Shown: positions 1 through 9,147, numbered from the stretch's first letter. The stretch: 44,188 nucleotides of DNA from Cellulomonas avistercoris (GCF_014836445.1 NZ_JACSQV010000003.1:155149-199336), one strand, 5' to 3'. Notes: generated by a model not told the origin, from the sequence alone. Made by a program: numbers and translations.

Positions 1-15
1 CCCCCCCCCCCCCCC
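1..15. repeat. C15 homopolymer at window start
   Basis: Fifteen consecutive C residues at the extreme left edge, inside the open frame of the M23 peptidase, where they would encode prolines directly before a charged helical region. Read towards the edge the sequence is GTCGC followed by poly-G, exactly as at the right edge. Probably a sequencing or assembly tail, not genomic sequence. Confidence 0.7.
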
Positions 16-1058
16 GCGACGAGGAAGCGGCGATCACCGAGCAGATCGCGGTCGACGACGCCCGCGAGCAGGAGATCCGCACGGCCATCGGGCAGATGGC
101 GCGCGAGGCGTACAAGGGCGGGCGGGACGTCTCCGGCATGAGCGTCATGCTCGACGCCGAGAGCTCGCAGGACTTCGTCGAGAAGTACGGCCTGGTGTCG
201 ACCGCCCTGCGCACGCAGACGCAGGTGCTCGACGAGCTGACGGCGCTGGCCGCGAAGAACAAGAACGCCCAGGCCCGGCAGACCGCGGTGCGCGCCAAGG
301 TCGACGAGCTCAAGGTCGCGGCCGACGCCAAGCTCGAGGAGGCCCGGCAGGCGCAGGCGGAGGCCGAGTCGGCCAAGGCCGAGGTGGAGCGGCTCGTCGC
401 TGAGCAGCAGCAGCGCAAGGCCGACATCGAGTCGCGCAGGTCGGAGGCGCAGGCGCAGGTCGCCGCGAACGACGCCGAGCGCGCGCAGGTCGCCAACGAG
501 CTGTCCGCGATCATCGAGCAGCAGCGCGTCCAGCGGGAGCAGGAGGAGGCCGCGCGCCGTGCCGCAGCCGCGAAGCCCGGCGGCGGCGGCGGGGGAGGCG
601 GTGGTGGCGGCGGTGGCGGCAGCGCCCAGCCGGGCGGCGCCCGGCCCGGCGCGATGTTCGCCAACCCGACGGCGCACAACCCGATCGTCGTGACCTCCGA
701 GTACGGCAACCGGCTGCACCCCGTGCTCGGCTACTACCGCCTGCACGCCGGGATCGACCTGCGCGACCGCTGCGGCGAGCCGGTCTACGCGGGCCGCGAC
801 GGCACGGTGCAGTGGGCGCGCCACCGCAGCGGCTACGGCGGCCAGGTGATGGTCGACCACGGGTGGGTCAACGGCTCGTCGCTGATGTCGAGCTACAACC
901 ACATGTCGTCGTTCGCCGTCGGCGGCGGCGCGCAGGTGCGCGCGGGTCAGCTGCTCGGCTACGCCGGCAACACCGGGACGTCCGCGGCCTGCCACCTCCA
1001 CTTCGAGGTGTACGTCAACGGCGGCACCGTGAACCCGCGGTCCTACCTCGGCCTCTGA
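1..1058 (+). CDS. M23 (LytM-type) peptidase, 5' end missing
   Basis: Cell-wall peptidase that would cleave peptidoglycan cross-bridges outside the membrane. The reading frame is open back to the window edge, so the start and any signal peptide are missing. A long Ala/Glu/Gln/Arg-rich coiled coil (about 95-565) is followed by a glycine run (about 577-622) and then the M23 domain. Its zinc motifs are visible: HAGID at 744-758 and HLH at 993-1001. Coiled coil plus LytM domain directly before smpB matches the common actinobacterial order ftsE-ftsX-peptidase-smpB, so activation by FtsEX during division is inferred; ftsEX itself is outside the window. The first 15 bases are all C and would encode a proline run at the edge; this is probably an artefact. 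The family call is firm, the division role is inference. Confidence 0.88.
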   Translation, partial: PPPPRDEEAAITEQIAVDDAREQEIRTAIGQMAREAYKGGRDVSGMSVMLDAESSQDFVEKYGLVSTALRTQTQVLDELTALAAKNKNAQARQTAVRAKVDELKVAADAKLEEARQAQAEAESAKAEVERLVAEQQQRKADIESRRSEAQAQVAANDAERAQVANELSAIIEQQRVQREQEEAARRAAAAKPGGGGGGGGGGGGGGSAQPGGARPGAMFANPTAHNPIVVTSEYGNRLHPVLGYYRLHAGIDLRDRCGEPVYAGRDGTVQWARHRSGYGGQVMVDHGWVNGSSLMSSYNHMSSFAVGGGAQVRAGQLLGYAGNTGTSAACHLHFEVYVNGGTVNPRSYLGL

Positions 1059-1110
1059 GCCCGGGTTCCGCGGTCCGCGAATGACCTGGGGCCGGCGCGC
1101 ACGTCGCCGG

Positions 1111-1116
1111 TAGGCT
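1111..1116 (+). promoter_or_regulatory. -10 box (TAGGCT) upstream of smpB
   Basis: TAGGCT fits the actinobacterial TAnnnT -10 pattern and would start transcription near 1123, giving a leader of about 95 nt before smpB. No convincing -35 hexamer is visible. The smpB ribosome site GGAACGGAGG lies at 1201-1210. Confidence 0.4.
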
Positions 1117-1218
1117 CGTGCCCGGTGCGACGTCCGTCGTGCCCCGCCCGTCCCGGGCGATCCCCGTCCGGCAGCGCGTGCGCGCACCGGACCAGCACCA
1201 GGAACGGAGGGCCGTGTC

Positions 1219-1695
1219 GTGGCGAAGGCGAAGGTCGACGGCCGCACGATGGTCGCCGCCAACCGCAAGGCCCGGCACGACTACCTCATCCAGGACGTGC
1301 TGGAGGCCGGGCTCGTCCTGACCGGGACCGAGGTGAAGGCGCTGCGTGCCGGGCGCGCGTCGCTCGTCGACGGCTGGGGCGAGGTGGAGAACGGGGAGGC
1401 CTGGCTCCACGGCGTCCACATCCCCGAGTACTCGCAGGGCACCTGGACCAACCACGCCCCGCGCCGCAAGCGCAAGATGCTCCTGCACCGTGAGGAGATC
1501 GAGCGGCTGGAGGCGAAGACGCGCGAGAAGGGTCACACCATCGTGCCGCTCGCGCTCTACTTCCTCGACGGGCGCGCGAAGGTCGAGATCGCGCTGGCCG
1601 TCGGCAAGAAGGAGTGGGACAAGCGCCAGGCGCTGCGCGAGCGGCAGGACAACCTCGAGTCGCAGCGGGCGATCCGCGAGCGACGCGACCGGTGA
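1219..1695 (+). CDS. smpB: SsrA-binding protein SmpB
   Basis: SmpB binds the tRNA-like part of tmRNA and delivers it to stalled ribosomes for trans-translation. The 158-residue product has the usual length. It contains the family's early block ([20 protein letters not shown]), the central IPEYSQGTW region, and the basic C-terminal tail (KRQALRERQ onwards) that probes the empty mRNA channel. The GTG start at 1219 is chosen because GGAACGGAGG (1201-1210) sits 8 nt upstream and the protein begins [10 protein letters not shown]. The gene follows the M23 peptidase and its stop overlaps the GTG of the next gene. The tmRNA partner is encoded in this same window at 10759-11122. Confidence 0.97.
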   Translation: MAKAKVDGRTMVAANRKARHDYLIQDVLEAGLVLTGTEVKALRAGRASLVDGWGEVENGEAWLHGVHIPEYSQGTWTNHAPRRKRKMLLHREEIERLEAKTREKGHTIVPLALYFLDGRAKVEIALAVGKKEWDKRQALRERQDNLESQRAIRERRDR

Positions 1696-3629
1696 CCGCC
1701 GTGCGCTCGTCGCTCCCCGGTGCACCCGGCGGCGGCGAGCCCGCTGTCACCCGCGCGGTGCGTCGTCTCGCGGTCCTGGGGCTCGTGCTCCTGCTCGCGC
1801 TCGGGGCGATCCTCCTGGCGCCGCCGGTCGCGCTGGCCTCGTCCGGCCGTGCCGACCTGAGCACGGGACGCGAGATCACGCGCTACGACGTGACGGCCGA
1901 CGCGGCCGCCGACGGCACCGTGGACGTGGTGATCGACCTCGACTTCGACTTCGGCGACGATCCCGGCCACGGCCCGTACCTGACGTTCCCGACCCGCGTC
2001 TCCTACGACGACGAGACCGACCGGTTCTTCGAGTTCAGCGACGTGCGCGTCACGAGCCCCACGGGTGCACCGGCACAGCTGTACCGCGAGGACGAGACGT
2101 CCGCCGTGATCCTGCGGATCGGCGACGAGGACGTCGACGACGTGTCGGGCGTGCAGACGTACCGCGTCGAGATGACGGTCGACGGGTGGATCAACCCGGC
2201 CAACGCGCAGCACTCGGGCGACGAGCTGTACTGGAACGTCATCGGTCCCGGTTGGGAGGTCCCGCTGTCGGACCTGTCCGTCACCGTCACCGGGCCGGCG
2301 CCGGTGGAGGGCGTCGCGTGCTTCACCGGGCCGCAGGGGTCGACCACGCCGTGCGACGACGCGACGGCCGCGGGGGACTCCGCCACCTTCACGCAGGCCG
2401 TCGTGCCGGTGGGGGACGAGCTCACGACGGTCACGGGCTGGCCGGGCGGGACGTTCCCCGGCGTGCAGCCGATCCTGCGTGACAAGCCCGACCCGGTGCT
2501 GCCGCTGCGTCCGGCGACCGCCGGCGGCGCGCTCGCCGCCGCGGTGCTGGTGCTCGGCGGGGTCCTCGCGATCGGCCGCGTGCGGCGGACGGGCCGGGAC
2601 CAGGCGTACCTGGGCCTGACGCCGGGCCTGCGACCGGCGGACGGGCAGGTGACGGCCATCGGCCCGCGGGACCGCCGGGCACCCGTCGCCGTGCAGTTCC
2701 AGCCGCCCGAGGGCGCGCGCCCGGGGGAGATCGGCACGCTCGTCGACGAGAAGGCCGACGCGGTCGACGTGACGGCCACGATCATCGACCTCGCGGTCCG
2801 CGGCTGGCTCCGCATCGAGGAGGTGCCGCGTACCGACCCCCGCAAGAAGCCCAAGGACTGGACGCTCGTGCGGTTGCGGGCGGGCACCGAGGGGCTGCTG
2901 CCGTTCGAGGCAGGGTTGCTCGGCGACCTCTTCGAGAAGGCTGACGAGGTGAGGCTGTCCGAGCTGCGGCAGACCTTCGCGTCGTCGCTGGCCAAGGTCC
3001 AGGGCATGCTGTACGACCACGTCACGAGCGTCGGGTGGTTCCGCGCGAACCCCAAGAGCGTGCGCACCGCCTGGATCGTCGTGGGGGTGCTGCTCCTGCT
3101 CGTGGGCGGCATCGGTGCCGCCGTGGCCATGGCGGTGCAGGTCGTGCCCGGGCTGGCGCTCGTCGGGATCGCACTGCTGCTCGTCGGCGTCCTCGTGCTC
3201 GTGCTCAGCGGGTCGGCACCCGCGCGCACGCCCGCGGGCACCGCCGTCCTCGCGCAGGCGCTGGGCTTCCGTCGCTACCTCGCCACCGCGGAGGCGGACC
3301 AGATCCGGTTCGAGGAGGGTCAGGACGTCTTCAGCCGGTACCTGCCGTACGCCATCGTCTTCGGTCTGGCCGACCGGTGGTCCCGGGTGTTCGCCGAGCT
3401 CGCGGCGCAGGGGGTCCCGGTGGCGGCCCCGACCTGGTACGTCGGGGCGTACCCGCCCGGCACCGTCGGATTCTGGGGCGCCGGGTTCGTGGGGGCCCTC
3501 GACCGGTTCGAGTCGATCACGACGGCGGCCATCTCCGCCCCGACGCCCGGCACCTCGGGCGGGTCGGGCCTCAGCGGCGGAGGCTTCTCCGGCGGGGGCG
3601 TCGGTGGTGGCGGCGGGGGCGGCTGGTAG
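1692..3629 (+). CDS. DUF2207 family membrane protein
   Basis: A 645-residue predicted membrane protein of the DUF2207 family, function unknown. It starts at a GTG whose last two bases are part of the smpB stop (GTGA, 4-nt overlap), so translation is probably coupled. An N-terminal hydrophobic segment (about residues 24-50) acts as signal or anchor. The DUF2207 extracytoplasmic domain follows, with acidic clusters and a [16 protein letters not shown] block. A membrane segment lies near 270-290, a cytoplasmic region follows, and a double hydrophobic segment lies near 455-505. The C-terminus ends in the glycine-rich [18 protein letters not shown] tail typical of the family. A longer in-frame start at 1614 would lie inside smpB and is not favoured. 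Confidence 0.85.
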   Translation: MTAVRSSLPGAPGGGEPAVTRAVRRLAVLGLVLLLALGAILLAPPVALASSGRADLSTGREITRYDVTADAAADGTVDVVIDLDFDFGDDPGHGPYLTFPTRVSYDDETDRFFEFSDVRVTSPTGAPAQLYREDETSAVILRIGDEDVDDVSGVQTYRVEMTVDGWINPANAQHSGDELYWNVIGPGWEVPLSDLSVTVTGPAPVEGVACFTGPQGSTTPCDDATAAGDSATFTQAVVPVGDELTTVTGWPGGTFPGVQPILRDKPDPVLPLRPATAGGALAAAVLVLGGVLAIGRVRRTGRDQAYLGLTPGLRPADGQVTAIGPRDRRAPVAVQFQPPEGARPGEIGTLVDEKADAVDVTATIIDLAVRGWLRIEEVPRTDPRKKPKDWTLVRLRAGTEGLLPFEAGLLGDLFEKADEVRLSELRQTFASSLAKVQGMLYDHVTSVGWFRANPKSVRTAWIVVGVLLLLVGGIGAAVAMAVQVVPGLALVGIALLLVGVLVLVLSGSAPARTPAGTAVLAQALGFRRYLATAEADQIRFEEGQDVFSRYLPYAIVFGLADRWSRVFAELAAQGVPVAAPTWYVGAYPPGTVGFWGAGFVGALDRFESITTAAISAPTPGTSGGSGLSGGGFSGGGVGGGGGGGW

Positions 3630-3656
3630 GACCGGCACGGCCGGCTCGCCCGGTCC
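3629..3656. terminator. possible bidirectional terminator between convergent genes
   Basis: Inverted repeat GGACCGG (3629-3635) and CCGGTCC (3650-3656) with a 14-nt GC-rich loop, filling the 30-nt gap between the DUF2207 gene and the convergent NADH dehydrogenase gene. There is no U tract, which is usual in high-GC actinobacteria. Confidence 0.4.
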
Positions 3657-3659
3657 GGG

Positions 3660-5024
3660 TCACGCGTCGTCGGGGCGGATGCCGTCGGCCCGCGAGCCGA
3701 GTCCCGCCTCACCGGTGCGGCGCAGCGTCGTCCGTGCCACGACCTGCTGCCAGGTCGACGCCCGCTCGGAGCGACCACGCCCGACGAAGGACACCGCCCA
3801 GTGCAGCAGCGTCGTCAGCCGGCTCTTGAAGCCCACCAGGTACACCAGGTGGACGCCGAGCCACAGGGCCCACGCCACGAGGCCGGAGGTCCGCACGGAC
3901 CCGATCTGCGCGACGGCGAAGAACCGCGAGACCGTGGCCATGCTGCCCTTGTCGCGGTAGACGAACTCCTGCCCGGTCGACTCGCCCTGCACGCGCCGGC
4001 GGATCTGGTCCGCGGCGTGCTGCCCGCTCTGGATCGCGACCTGCGCGACGCCCGGCAGCTTGCCGTGACGCATGAGGTCACCGACGACGAAGACCTCGGG
4101 GTGGCCCGGCAGCGTGCAGTCCGGCTCGACGGGCACCTGCCCCGACCGCGTCGGTTCGACGCCCGCGCGCTCCGCCAGGACACGACCCACCGGCGCACCC
4201 GCGACGCCCGCCGCCCAGACCTTGCACACCGACGGCACCACGCGCCGGTTCCCGTCCTGGTCCTCGACCGTCACGGAGCGCTCGTCGACGTCCACGACCT
4301 TCCAGCCGGTCCAGATCTCGACACCGACGTGCTCGAGCTCGCGCGTCGCCGCGGCGGACAGCTGCTCCGGGTACCCGGGCAGCACCTGCGGCACCGGGTC
4401 GACGAGCAGGATCCGCGCCCGCGACGGGTCGACGTGCCGGAACTGGCCCGGCAGCACGCGGTGCGCGAGCTCGGCGACCTGCCCGGCCATCTCGACGCCC
4501 GTCGGGCCGGCTCCGACCACCACGAACGTCAGGAGCCGCTCGACGACCTCCTCGTCGTCCGTGAGCTCCGCGAGCTCGAACGCGCCGAAGATCCGCGCCC
4601 GCACCTCCATCGCGTCGTCGAGGCTCTTGAGCCCGGGCGCGAACTCGGAGAACTGGTCGTTCCCGAAGTACGACTGCCCGGCTCCCGCCGCGACCACGAG
4701 CGAGTCGTACCGCGTCCGCGCCACGCCGAGGGGCGACCGGTGCACGACCTCGTGCGCCTCGAGGTCGACGTCCTCGACGACGCCGAGGACCACGCGCGCG
4801 TTGCGCTGGCGGCGCAGCACGTCGCGCGTCGCGGGCGCGACCTCCCCGGAGGAGAGGATGCCCGTGGCCACCTGGTAGAGCAGCGGCTGGAACAGGTGGT
4901 GGTTGACCCCGCTGATCACGGTGACTCGCACACCGGGCACGCGCGCGAGCGCCCGCGTCGTGAACAGCCCACCGAAGCCCGAGCCCACGACGACCACGTC
5001 GTGCGGGCGCTGCGTCGATGCCAT
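3660..5024 (-). CDS. ndh: type II NAD(P)H dehydrogenase (NDH-2)
   Basis: A single-subunit, non-proton-pumping flavoenzyme that passes electrons from NADH to the membrane quinone pool. The 454-residue protein has an N-terminal FAD-binding GSGFGG motif (residues 14-19), a second dinucleotide fold with VVVGAGPTGVEMAG for NADH, and the late FAD motif VFVVGD. A hydrophobic C-terminal stretch (LVAWALWLGVHLVYLVGF) matches the membrane-associating tail of NDH-2. The ATG at 5024 is preferred over an in-frame GTG at 5042 because GGGAGG lies just 6 nt before it. It stands alone on the minus strand between the DUF2207 gene and the helicase gene. A related FAD oxidoreductase cannot be excluded, but domain order and tail favour NDH-2. 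Confidence 0.88.
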   Translation of the reverse strand: MASTQRPHDVVVVGSGFGGLFTTRALARVPGVRVTVISGVNHHLFQPLLYQVATGILSSGEVAPATRDVLRRQRNARVVLGVVEDVDLEAHEVVHRSPLGVARTRYDSLVVAAGAGQSYFGNDQFSEFAPGLKSLDDAMEVRARIFGAFELAELTDDEEVVERLLTFVVVGAGPTGVEMAGQVAELAHRVLPGQFRHVDPSRARILLVDPVPQVLPGYPEQLSAAATRELEHVGVEIWTGWKVVDVDERSVTVEDQDGNRRVVPSVCKVWAAGVAGAPVGRVLAERAGVEPTRSGQVPVEPDCTLPGHPEVFVVGDLMRHGKLPGVAQVAIQSGQHAADQIRRRVQGESTGQEFVYRDKGSMATVSRFFAVAQIGSVRTSGLVAWALWLGVHLVYLVGFKSRLTTLLHWAVSFVGRGRSERASTWQQVVARTTLRRTGEAGLGSRADGIRPDDA

Positions 5025-5202
5025 CGGTGCCTCCCGTACCACCGGTCGGGCACCGGCGGCGTCGTGCCTCCTGGTCGTCCCCCGACGCTACGGGCGTCGG
5101 CCGCCGGGCGCGCGTCGGCCGGTCGTCGTCACCGTTCGGCGCGCGCCCGGGCCGCGCAGGCGGTAGACCTCCACCCGGGGATCGACGGTGAGGACGGGTG
5201 GC

Positions 5203-6828
5203 GTGGCGACGACGACGGACAGCACGACCGGGACGAGGCTCGACGAGGCGGTGCACCGCGTGCTCGGCGAGGGCACGGCGCTGCGCCAGGCGCAGCGTGA
5301 TGCGCTGGCCGGGCTGGACGCGCACGACACCGTGCTGGTGGCCCGCACGGGCGCCGGCAAGACCGCGGTGTACGCGATCGCGACGCTGGTCGCGGCGCGG
5401 CTGACCGTCGTCGTGTCGCCCCTGATCGCGCTGCAGCGCGACCAGGAGCGCGCGCTGGCGGAGTCGGGGCTGCGGGTCGCGTCCGTGAGCTCCGTCCGGA
5501 CTGCGCGCGAGCAGCGCGAGGCGCTCGAGGCGGCGGCGTCGGGCGGGCTCGACGTGCTCCTGCTCGGTCCCGAGCAGCTCCAGCGCAGCGTCGTCCTGGA
5601 GGCGCTGACCGACGCGGACGTCGGGCTGGTCGTCGTCGACGAGGCGCACTGCGTCGCCGAGTGGGGTCACGACTTCCGTCCCGACTACCTGCTCGTCGGC
5701 TCGGCCGTCCGGCGGCTGGGCTCGCCCCGCGTGCTCGCGCTGACGGCGACCGCGTCGACGCACGTGCGCGACGAGATCGCCGCGCGGCTGGGGATGCGCG
5801 ACCCGCGCGTCCTGGTGCACGACGCGGACCGGCCCAACATCTGGCTCGGCGCCCGCCCCGCCGCCACGCAGGACGAGCGGGACGCCGTGGTGCGCGAGCT
5901 CGTCGCCCACGAGCCGGGGCCCGTCATCGTCTACGCGCGGACCCGCGCACACTGCGAGGAGCTCGCCGCGCGGCTCGCGGAGGTGCGGCCCGCGTCGGTC
6001 TACCACGCGGGCCTGCCGGCGGCCGAGCGAGCGGCGACGCAGGACCGCTTCCTGTCCGGCCGCGACGACCTGGTGGTCGCCACCTCGGCGTTCGGCATGG
6101 GCATCGACCGGCCCGACGTGCGTCTCGTCGTGCACGCGGGCCCGCCCACCACGCTCGACCAGTACTACCAGGAGGTCGGGCGCGCGGGCCGCGACGAGGA
6201 GCCCGCACGCGCGGTCGTCGTCGTGCGGGCCGAGGACCACGCCCTGGCGCGCTACCAGCGGTCCGGCGGCGGCCCGCGGCCCGCGACGCTGCTGCGGCTC
6301 CTGCACGCGCTCGCGACGACGCCCGGCGACCAGGCAGCGCTCGCCACGGCCACCGGGCTCGGACGCCGGACGGTCGCCCGGGCGCTGGGCACGCTGCAGC
6401 ACGTGGGCGCGGTCCGCGACGACGGGCGCACGCTGCGCCTGGCCGACGGTGCCGACGGCCGGCAGGTGCTCGCGGACGTGCACGAGGCGCGCGAGCGCAG
6501 GACGCGCCTGGAGGCCTCGCGCGTCGACCTCGTGCGCACGTACACCGACACCACGGACTGCCGCCGCCGCCTGCTGCTCGAGCTGCTCGGCGAGGAGCGG
6601 CGCGAGCCGTGCGGCCGGTGCGACAGCTGCGACGCGGGCACGTCCCTCGCCGTCGCGGCGCAGCGCCTGCGACCCGGTCAGCCGGTGCGCCACCAGGAGT
6701 TCGGCGCCGGGACGGTGAGCGTCGTCGAGGCGGAGCGGGTGACCGTGCTGTTCGAGGACCGCGGCTATGTGACGCTCGACACGCAGATCGCCCTCGACTC
6801 CCAGCTCCTGACGCTCCTGGCGCGCTGA
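5203..6828 (+). CDS. RecQ-type ATP-dependent DNA helicase
   Basis: Superfamily 2 DNA helicase of the RecQ group, 541 residues. Visible motifs: Walker A TGAGKT (K53), DEAH box (146-149) followed by CVAEWGHDFR, motif III ALTATAS, and motif VI QEVGRAGRD. After the helicase core come a basic helical region and a RecQ zinc site with C470, C473 and C476. It ends in a short beta-rich domain (GQPVRHQEFGAGTVSVVEAE) in place of a typical HRDC domain. The GTG at 5203 is chosen because GAGGA (5190-5194) lies 8 nt upstream; a GTG at 5188 would add five residues. Expected role: unwinding recombination or replication intermediates. The gene stands alone with a strong hairpin after it. Confidence 0.9.
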   Translation: MATTTDSTTGTRLDEAVHRVLGEGTALRQAQRDALAGLDAHDTVLVARTGAGKTAVYAIATLVAARLTVVVSPLIALQRDQERALAESGLRVASVSSVRTAREQREALEAAASGGLDVLLLGPEQLQRSVVLEALTDADVGLVVVDEAHCVAEWGHDFRPDYLLVGSAVRRLGSPRVLALTATASTHVRDEIAARLGMRDPRVLVHDADRPNIWLGARPAATQDERDAVVRELVAHEPGPVIVYARTRAHCEELAARLAEVRPASVYHAGLPAAERAATQDRFLSGRDDLVVATSAFGMGIDRPDVRLVVHAGPPTTLDQYYQEVGRAGRDEEPARAVVVVRAEDHALARYQRSGGGPRPATLLRLLHALATTPGDQAALATATGLGRRTVARALGTLQHVGAVRDDGRTLRLADGADGRQVLADVHEARERRTRLEASRVDLVRTYTDTTDCRRRLLLELLGEERREPCGRCDSCDAGTSLAVAAQRLRPGQPVRHQEFGAGTVSVVEAERVTVLFEDRGYVTLDTQIALDSQLLTLLAR

Positions 6829-6835
6829 CGAGGAC

Positions 6836-6875
6836 CGCGCCGCCGCGCCAGCGGTTGCCGGGGCGCGGCGGTGCG
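6836..6875 (+). terminator. terminator after the RecQ-type helicase gene
   Basis: A 14-bp stem pairs 6836-6849 with 6862-6875 (one G-T pair) around a 12-nt loop, starting 7 nt after the helicase stop. No U tract follows. Position and stem strength support termination. Confidence 0.65.
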
Positions 6876-6914
6876 CGCACGGTGGGACGCACGAGGCGAC
6901 AGGAGGCCCCCTGC

Positions 6915-7151
6915 ATGAGCGAACCGACCAGTCCCGACCCGGACCCGCAGAACACGCCCGGTCTGGAGCCCGGGGGTGGCGTGGCGCCGGGTGACACACC
7001 CCCCGGTGAGTCGTCGACGTCGGAGGCCATGCACCACCAGCCGGACACCGGCTCACGCGGCGCGAACTGGATGGCGTACGTGATCATCGGGGTCGTGGTC
7101 GTGTTCGCGGCGCTGTTCTTCGTCGGTTACGCGATCGGTCTGGCGGACTGA
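6915..7151 (+). CDS. DUF6480-type small membrane protein
   Basis: A 78-residue protein: a Pro/Asp/Gly-rich acidic N-terminal half (DPDPQNTPGLEPGGGVAPGD) and one C-terminal membrane helix (MAYVIIGVVVVFAALFFVGY). This layout matches the small actinobacterial DUF6480 family, which has no known function. AGGAGG at 6901-6906 lies 8 nt before the ATG. The gene sits between the helicase terminator and the leaderless YwiC-like gene, so it is probably transcribed alone. The family match is from recollection of its typical N-terminus. Confidence 0.75.
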   Translation: MSEPTSPDPDPQNTPGLEPGGGVAPGDTPPGESSTSEAMHHQPDTGSRGANWMAYVIIGVVVVFAALFFVGYAIGLAD

Positions 7152-7194
7152 CCGGCCCGGACCTCCGGCCCACGCCGCGCCGGGAGCGGGCTCC

Positions 7195-7200
7195 TACGCT
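7195..7200 (+). promoter_or_regulatory. -10 box (TACGCT) for a leaderless transcript
   Basis: TACGCT ends 6 nt before the GTG start at 7207, the geometry expected when transcription starts on the first base of the start codon. No Shine-Dalgarno sequence precedes the GTG, consistent with leaderless translation. Confidence 0.55.
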
Positions 7201-7206
7201 GCCCGG

Positions 7207-7986
7207 GTGAGCACCCTGTCGCGCATCGTCACGGCCCCCGTGCCGCGGGCGCGTCGGCGACGTCCCGGCCCCGGGTGGGTGCCACGGCAGCACGGCGCGT
7301 GGGCCATGCTCGTCGTGCCGCCCGTCGTCGGGGCAGCGGTCGCCGGGTGGTCCTGGCGGCACGTGCTGCTGCTGGTGGCGTGGCTCGTCGGGTACCTCGC
7401 CTACCACGCGGCGGGGCTGTGGCTGCGGTCCGGCCGCAAGCCGCGCTACCGGGCGCCGGTGCTCGCGTACGGCGCCGCCGGTCTCGTGCTGCTCGGGTTG
7501 CTGCTCGCGGTCGCACCGCACCTGCTGGTGTGGTCGCCCGTGTTCGCGCCGCTGCTGACGGTGAGCCTCGTGGCATCGCTGCGCCGAGCGGACCGGTCGT
7601 GGCTGAACGACACCGTGACGGTCGTGGCGGCGGCGCTGCTCACCCCGGTGGCCGCTGCCCTGGGGACGGGTGAGCCGCGGCCCGCGGCCGTCTGGACCGC
7701 CACCGCCGTGCTCGCGGCGTACTTCCTCGGCACCGTGCCGTACGTGAAGTCGCTGATCCGAGAGCGGGACGACCCGCGCGTGCGTCAGGTGTCCGTGGCG
7801 TACCACGTGCTGGTCGCGACGCTGCTCGCGGTCGTGCACCCGCTGCTCGGCGTCGTGGGCGTGCTGCTCGCCGCACGTGCCGCGGTCGTTCCCCGGCGGT
7901 GGCCGGGCGCGCGCCCTGCTGTCATCGGGGCCGGGGAAGTCGTCGCGACGCTCGTGGTCACCACGGCGCTCCTCGCCGTCCTCTGA
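7207..7986 (+). CDS. YwiC-like family membrane protein
   Basis: A 259-residue polytopic membrane protein with about seven hydrophobic segments. Near the N-terminus it carries the family signature WVPRQHGAWAMLVVPPVVG, where the His and the following Trp are conserved. YwiC-like proteins have no established function. An internal basic loop (LIRERDDPRVRQ) lies between helices. The GTG start is assigned because a TACGCT -10 box lies exactly at leaderless distance and there is no ribosome site. The gene converges on ligC with only 6 nt between the two stop codons. Confidence 0.82.
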   Translation: MSTLSRIVTAPVPRARRRRPGPGWVPRQHGAWAMLVVPPVVGAAVAGWSWRHVLLLVAWLVGYLAYHAAGLWLRSGRKPRYRAPVLAYGAAGLVLLGLLLAVAPHLLVWSPVFAPLLTVSLVASLRRADRSWLNDTVTVVAAALLTPVAAALGTGEPRPAAVWTATAVLAAYFLGTVPYVKSLIRERDDPRVRQVSVAYHVLVATLLAVVHPLLGVVGVLLAARAAVVPRRWPGARPAVIGAGEVVATLVVTTALLAVL

Positions 7987-7996
7987 CCGCGGTCAG
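7983..7996. terminator. palindrome carrying both convergent stop codons
   Basis: CTGACCGCGGTCAG is a perfect 14-bp palindrome. It holds the TGA of the YwiC-like gene (7984-7986) and, on the other strand, the TGA of ligC (7993-7995). With no loop it is a weak hairpin, so a terminator role is uncertain. Confidence 0.3.
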
Positions 7997-9072
7997 CCGC
8001 CCAGCACGTCGGCCAGGTCGTACCCCACGGGCTCCTCGAGCTGCTCGTACGTGCAGGACCGCGGGTCGCGGTCCGTGCGCCAGCGGCGGAACTGCGCGGT
8101 GTGCCGGAAGCGGTCGCCCTCCATGTGGTCGTAGGCGACCTCGACGACGAGCTCGGGGCGCAGCGGGACGAACGACAGGTCCTTGGTGGAGTTCCACCGG
8201 CTGACGGCGCCCGGCATGCGGCGGTCGGCGTGGGCCTGCTGGTCCGCCCAGGCGCCCCACGGGTGGTCGGCCAGGTCGACGTCGCGGTACGGCTCGAGCT
8301 CGTCGAGGAGCTCGCGCCGCCGCGTCATCGAGAACGACGCGCTGACCCCGACGTGCTGCAGGTGCCCCTCGTCGTCCCACAGCCCCAGCAGCAGCGAGCC
8401 GACCACGTCACCCGACTTGTGCCGGCGGAAGCCCGCGACGACGCAGTCGGCCGTGCGCTCGTGCTTGATCTTGAACATCGCGCGCTTGTCCGGCTGGTAC
8501 GGCGCGTCCAGGGGCTTGGCGACGACGCCGTCGAGGCCGGCGCCCTCGAACTGCGTGAACCAGCGCTGCGCCTCGGCCATGTCGGACGTCGCGCGCGTGA
8601 CGTGCACCGGGGGCCGGGCGTCGGCGAGCGCCTGGACGAGCAGGGCGCGGCGCTCGGAGAACGGGCGGGCCGTGAGGTCGTCGTCGCCCAGGGCGAGCAG
8701 GTCGAACGCCACGAACGACGCGGGCGTCTGCCCTGCGAGGAGCGTCACACGGCTGGCCGCGGGGTGGATGCGCTGCTGCAGCGCGTCGAAGTCCAGGCGG
8801 TCGTTCTGGACGACGACGATCTCGCCGTCGAGGACGCACCGCTCCGGCAGGTTCGCCTTCAACGACTCGACGAGCTCGGGGAAGTAGCGCGTCATGGGCT
8901 TCTCGTTGCGGCTGCCCAGCTCGACGTCGTCGCCGTCGCGGAACACGATGGTGCGGAACCCGTCCCACTTGGGCTCCACGTGGCCGGTGGCGGGGATCTC
9001 CTTGACGGACTTCGCGAGCATCGGCGCGACGGGCGGCATCACGGGCAGGTCCATGAGGTCATCGTGCGGCAT
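7993..9072 (-). CDS. ligC: ATP-dependent DNA ligase, LigC type
   Basis: Nucleotidyltransferase-type DNA ligase of the small actinobacterial LigC group, about 359 residues. The adenylation lysine is in EPKWDGFR (K35). Further family blocks are ELGSRNEKPMTRYFPEL, DGEIVV, FVAFDLLAL and the ligase-specific FKIKHERTADCVVAGFR. The C-terminal OB-fold region carries KDLSFVPLRPELVVEVAYD and RHTAQFRRWRTDRDP. These match mycobacterial LigC closely from memory. The start is uncertain: ATG 9072 (MPHDDL) or ATG 9054 (MDLPVMPP, where mycobacterial LigC begins). I chose 9072 because the partial copy at 9797-9877 is conserved back to exactly that codon. LigC enzymes are linked to base-excision-type repair. 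No Ku or LigD partner gene is nearby. Confidence 0.92.
   Translation of the reverse strand: MPHDDLMDLPVMPPVAPMLAKSVKEIPATGHVEPKWDGFRTIVFRDGDDVELGSRNEKPMTRYFPELVESLKANLPERCVLDGEIVVVQNDRLDFDALQQRIHPAASRVTLLAGQTPASFVAFDLLALGDDDLTARPFSERRALLVQALADARPPVHVTRATSDMAEAQRWFTQFEGAGLDGVVAKPLDAPYQPDKRAMFKIKHERTADCVVAGFRRHKSGDVVGSLLLGLWDDEGHLQHVGVSASFSMTRRRELLDELEPYRDVDLADHPWGAWADQQAHADRRMPGAVSRWNSTKDLSFVPLRPELVVEVAYDHMEGDRFRHTAQFRRWRTDRDPRSCTYEQLEEPVGYDLADVLGG
8992..9072. repeat. direct repeat, copy 1 (5' end of intact ligC)
   Basis: This 81-bp segment recurs at 9797-9877 with 6 mismatches by hand count. A 49-bp block is identical (9012-9060 versus 9817-9865). This copy is the functional beginning of ligC. 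Confidence 0.9.
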
Positions 9073-9147
9073 CGCACAGCCACGTGCACCGCCTCCCGCG
9101 CACGGAGCCACGCATGGGGATCGCTGCGGTCGCAGGCGGGGAGCTGA

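Noticed and set aside
1557..3638. Minus-strand frame of about 690 codons over the DUF2207 gene
   Set aside because: Composition is only Arg/Gly/His/Ala-rich, and the plus strand encodes a convincing membrane protein.
4078..7056. Minus-strand frame of about 990 codons over the helicase gene
   Set aside because: Antisense to RecQ motifs and out of frame with ndh; no recognisable domain.
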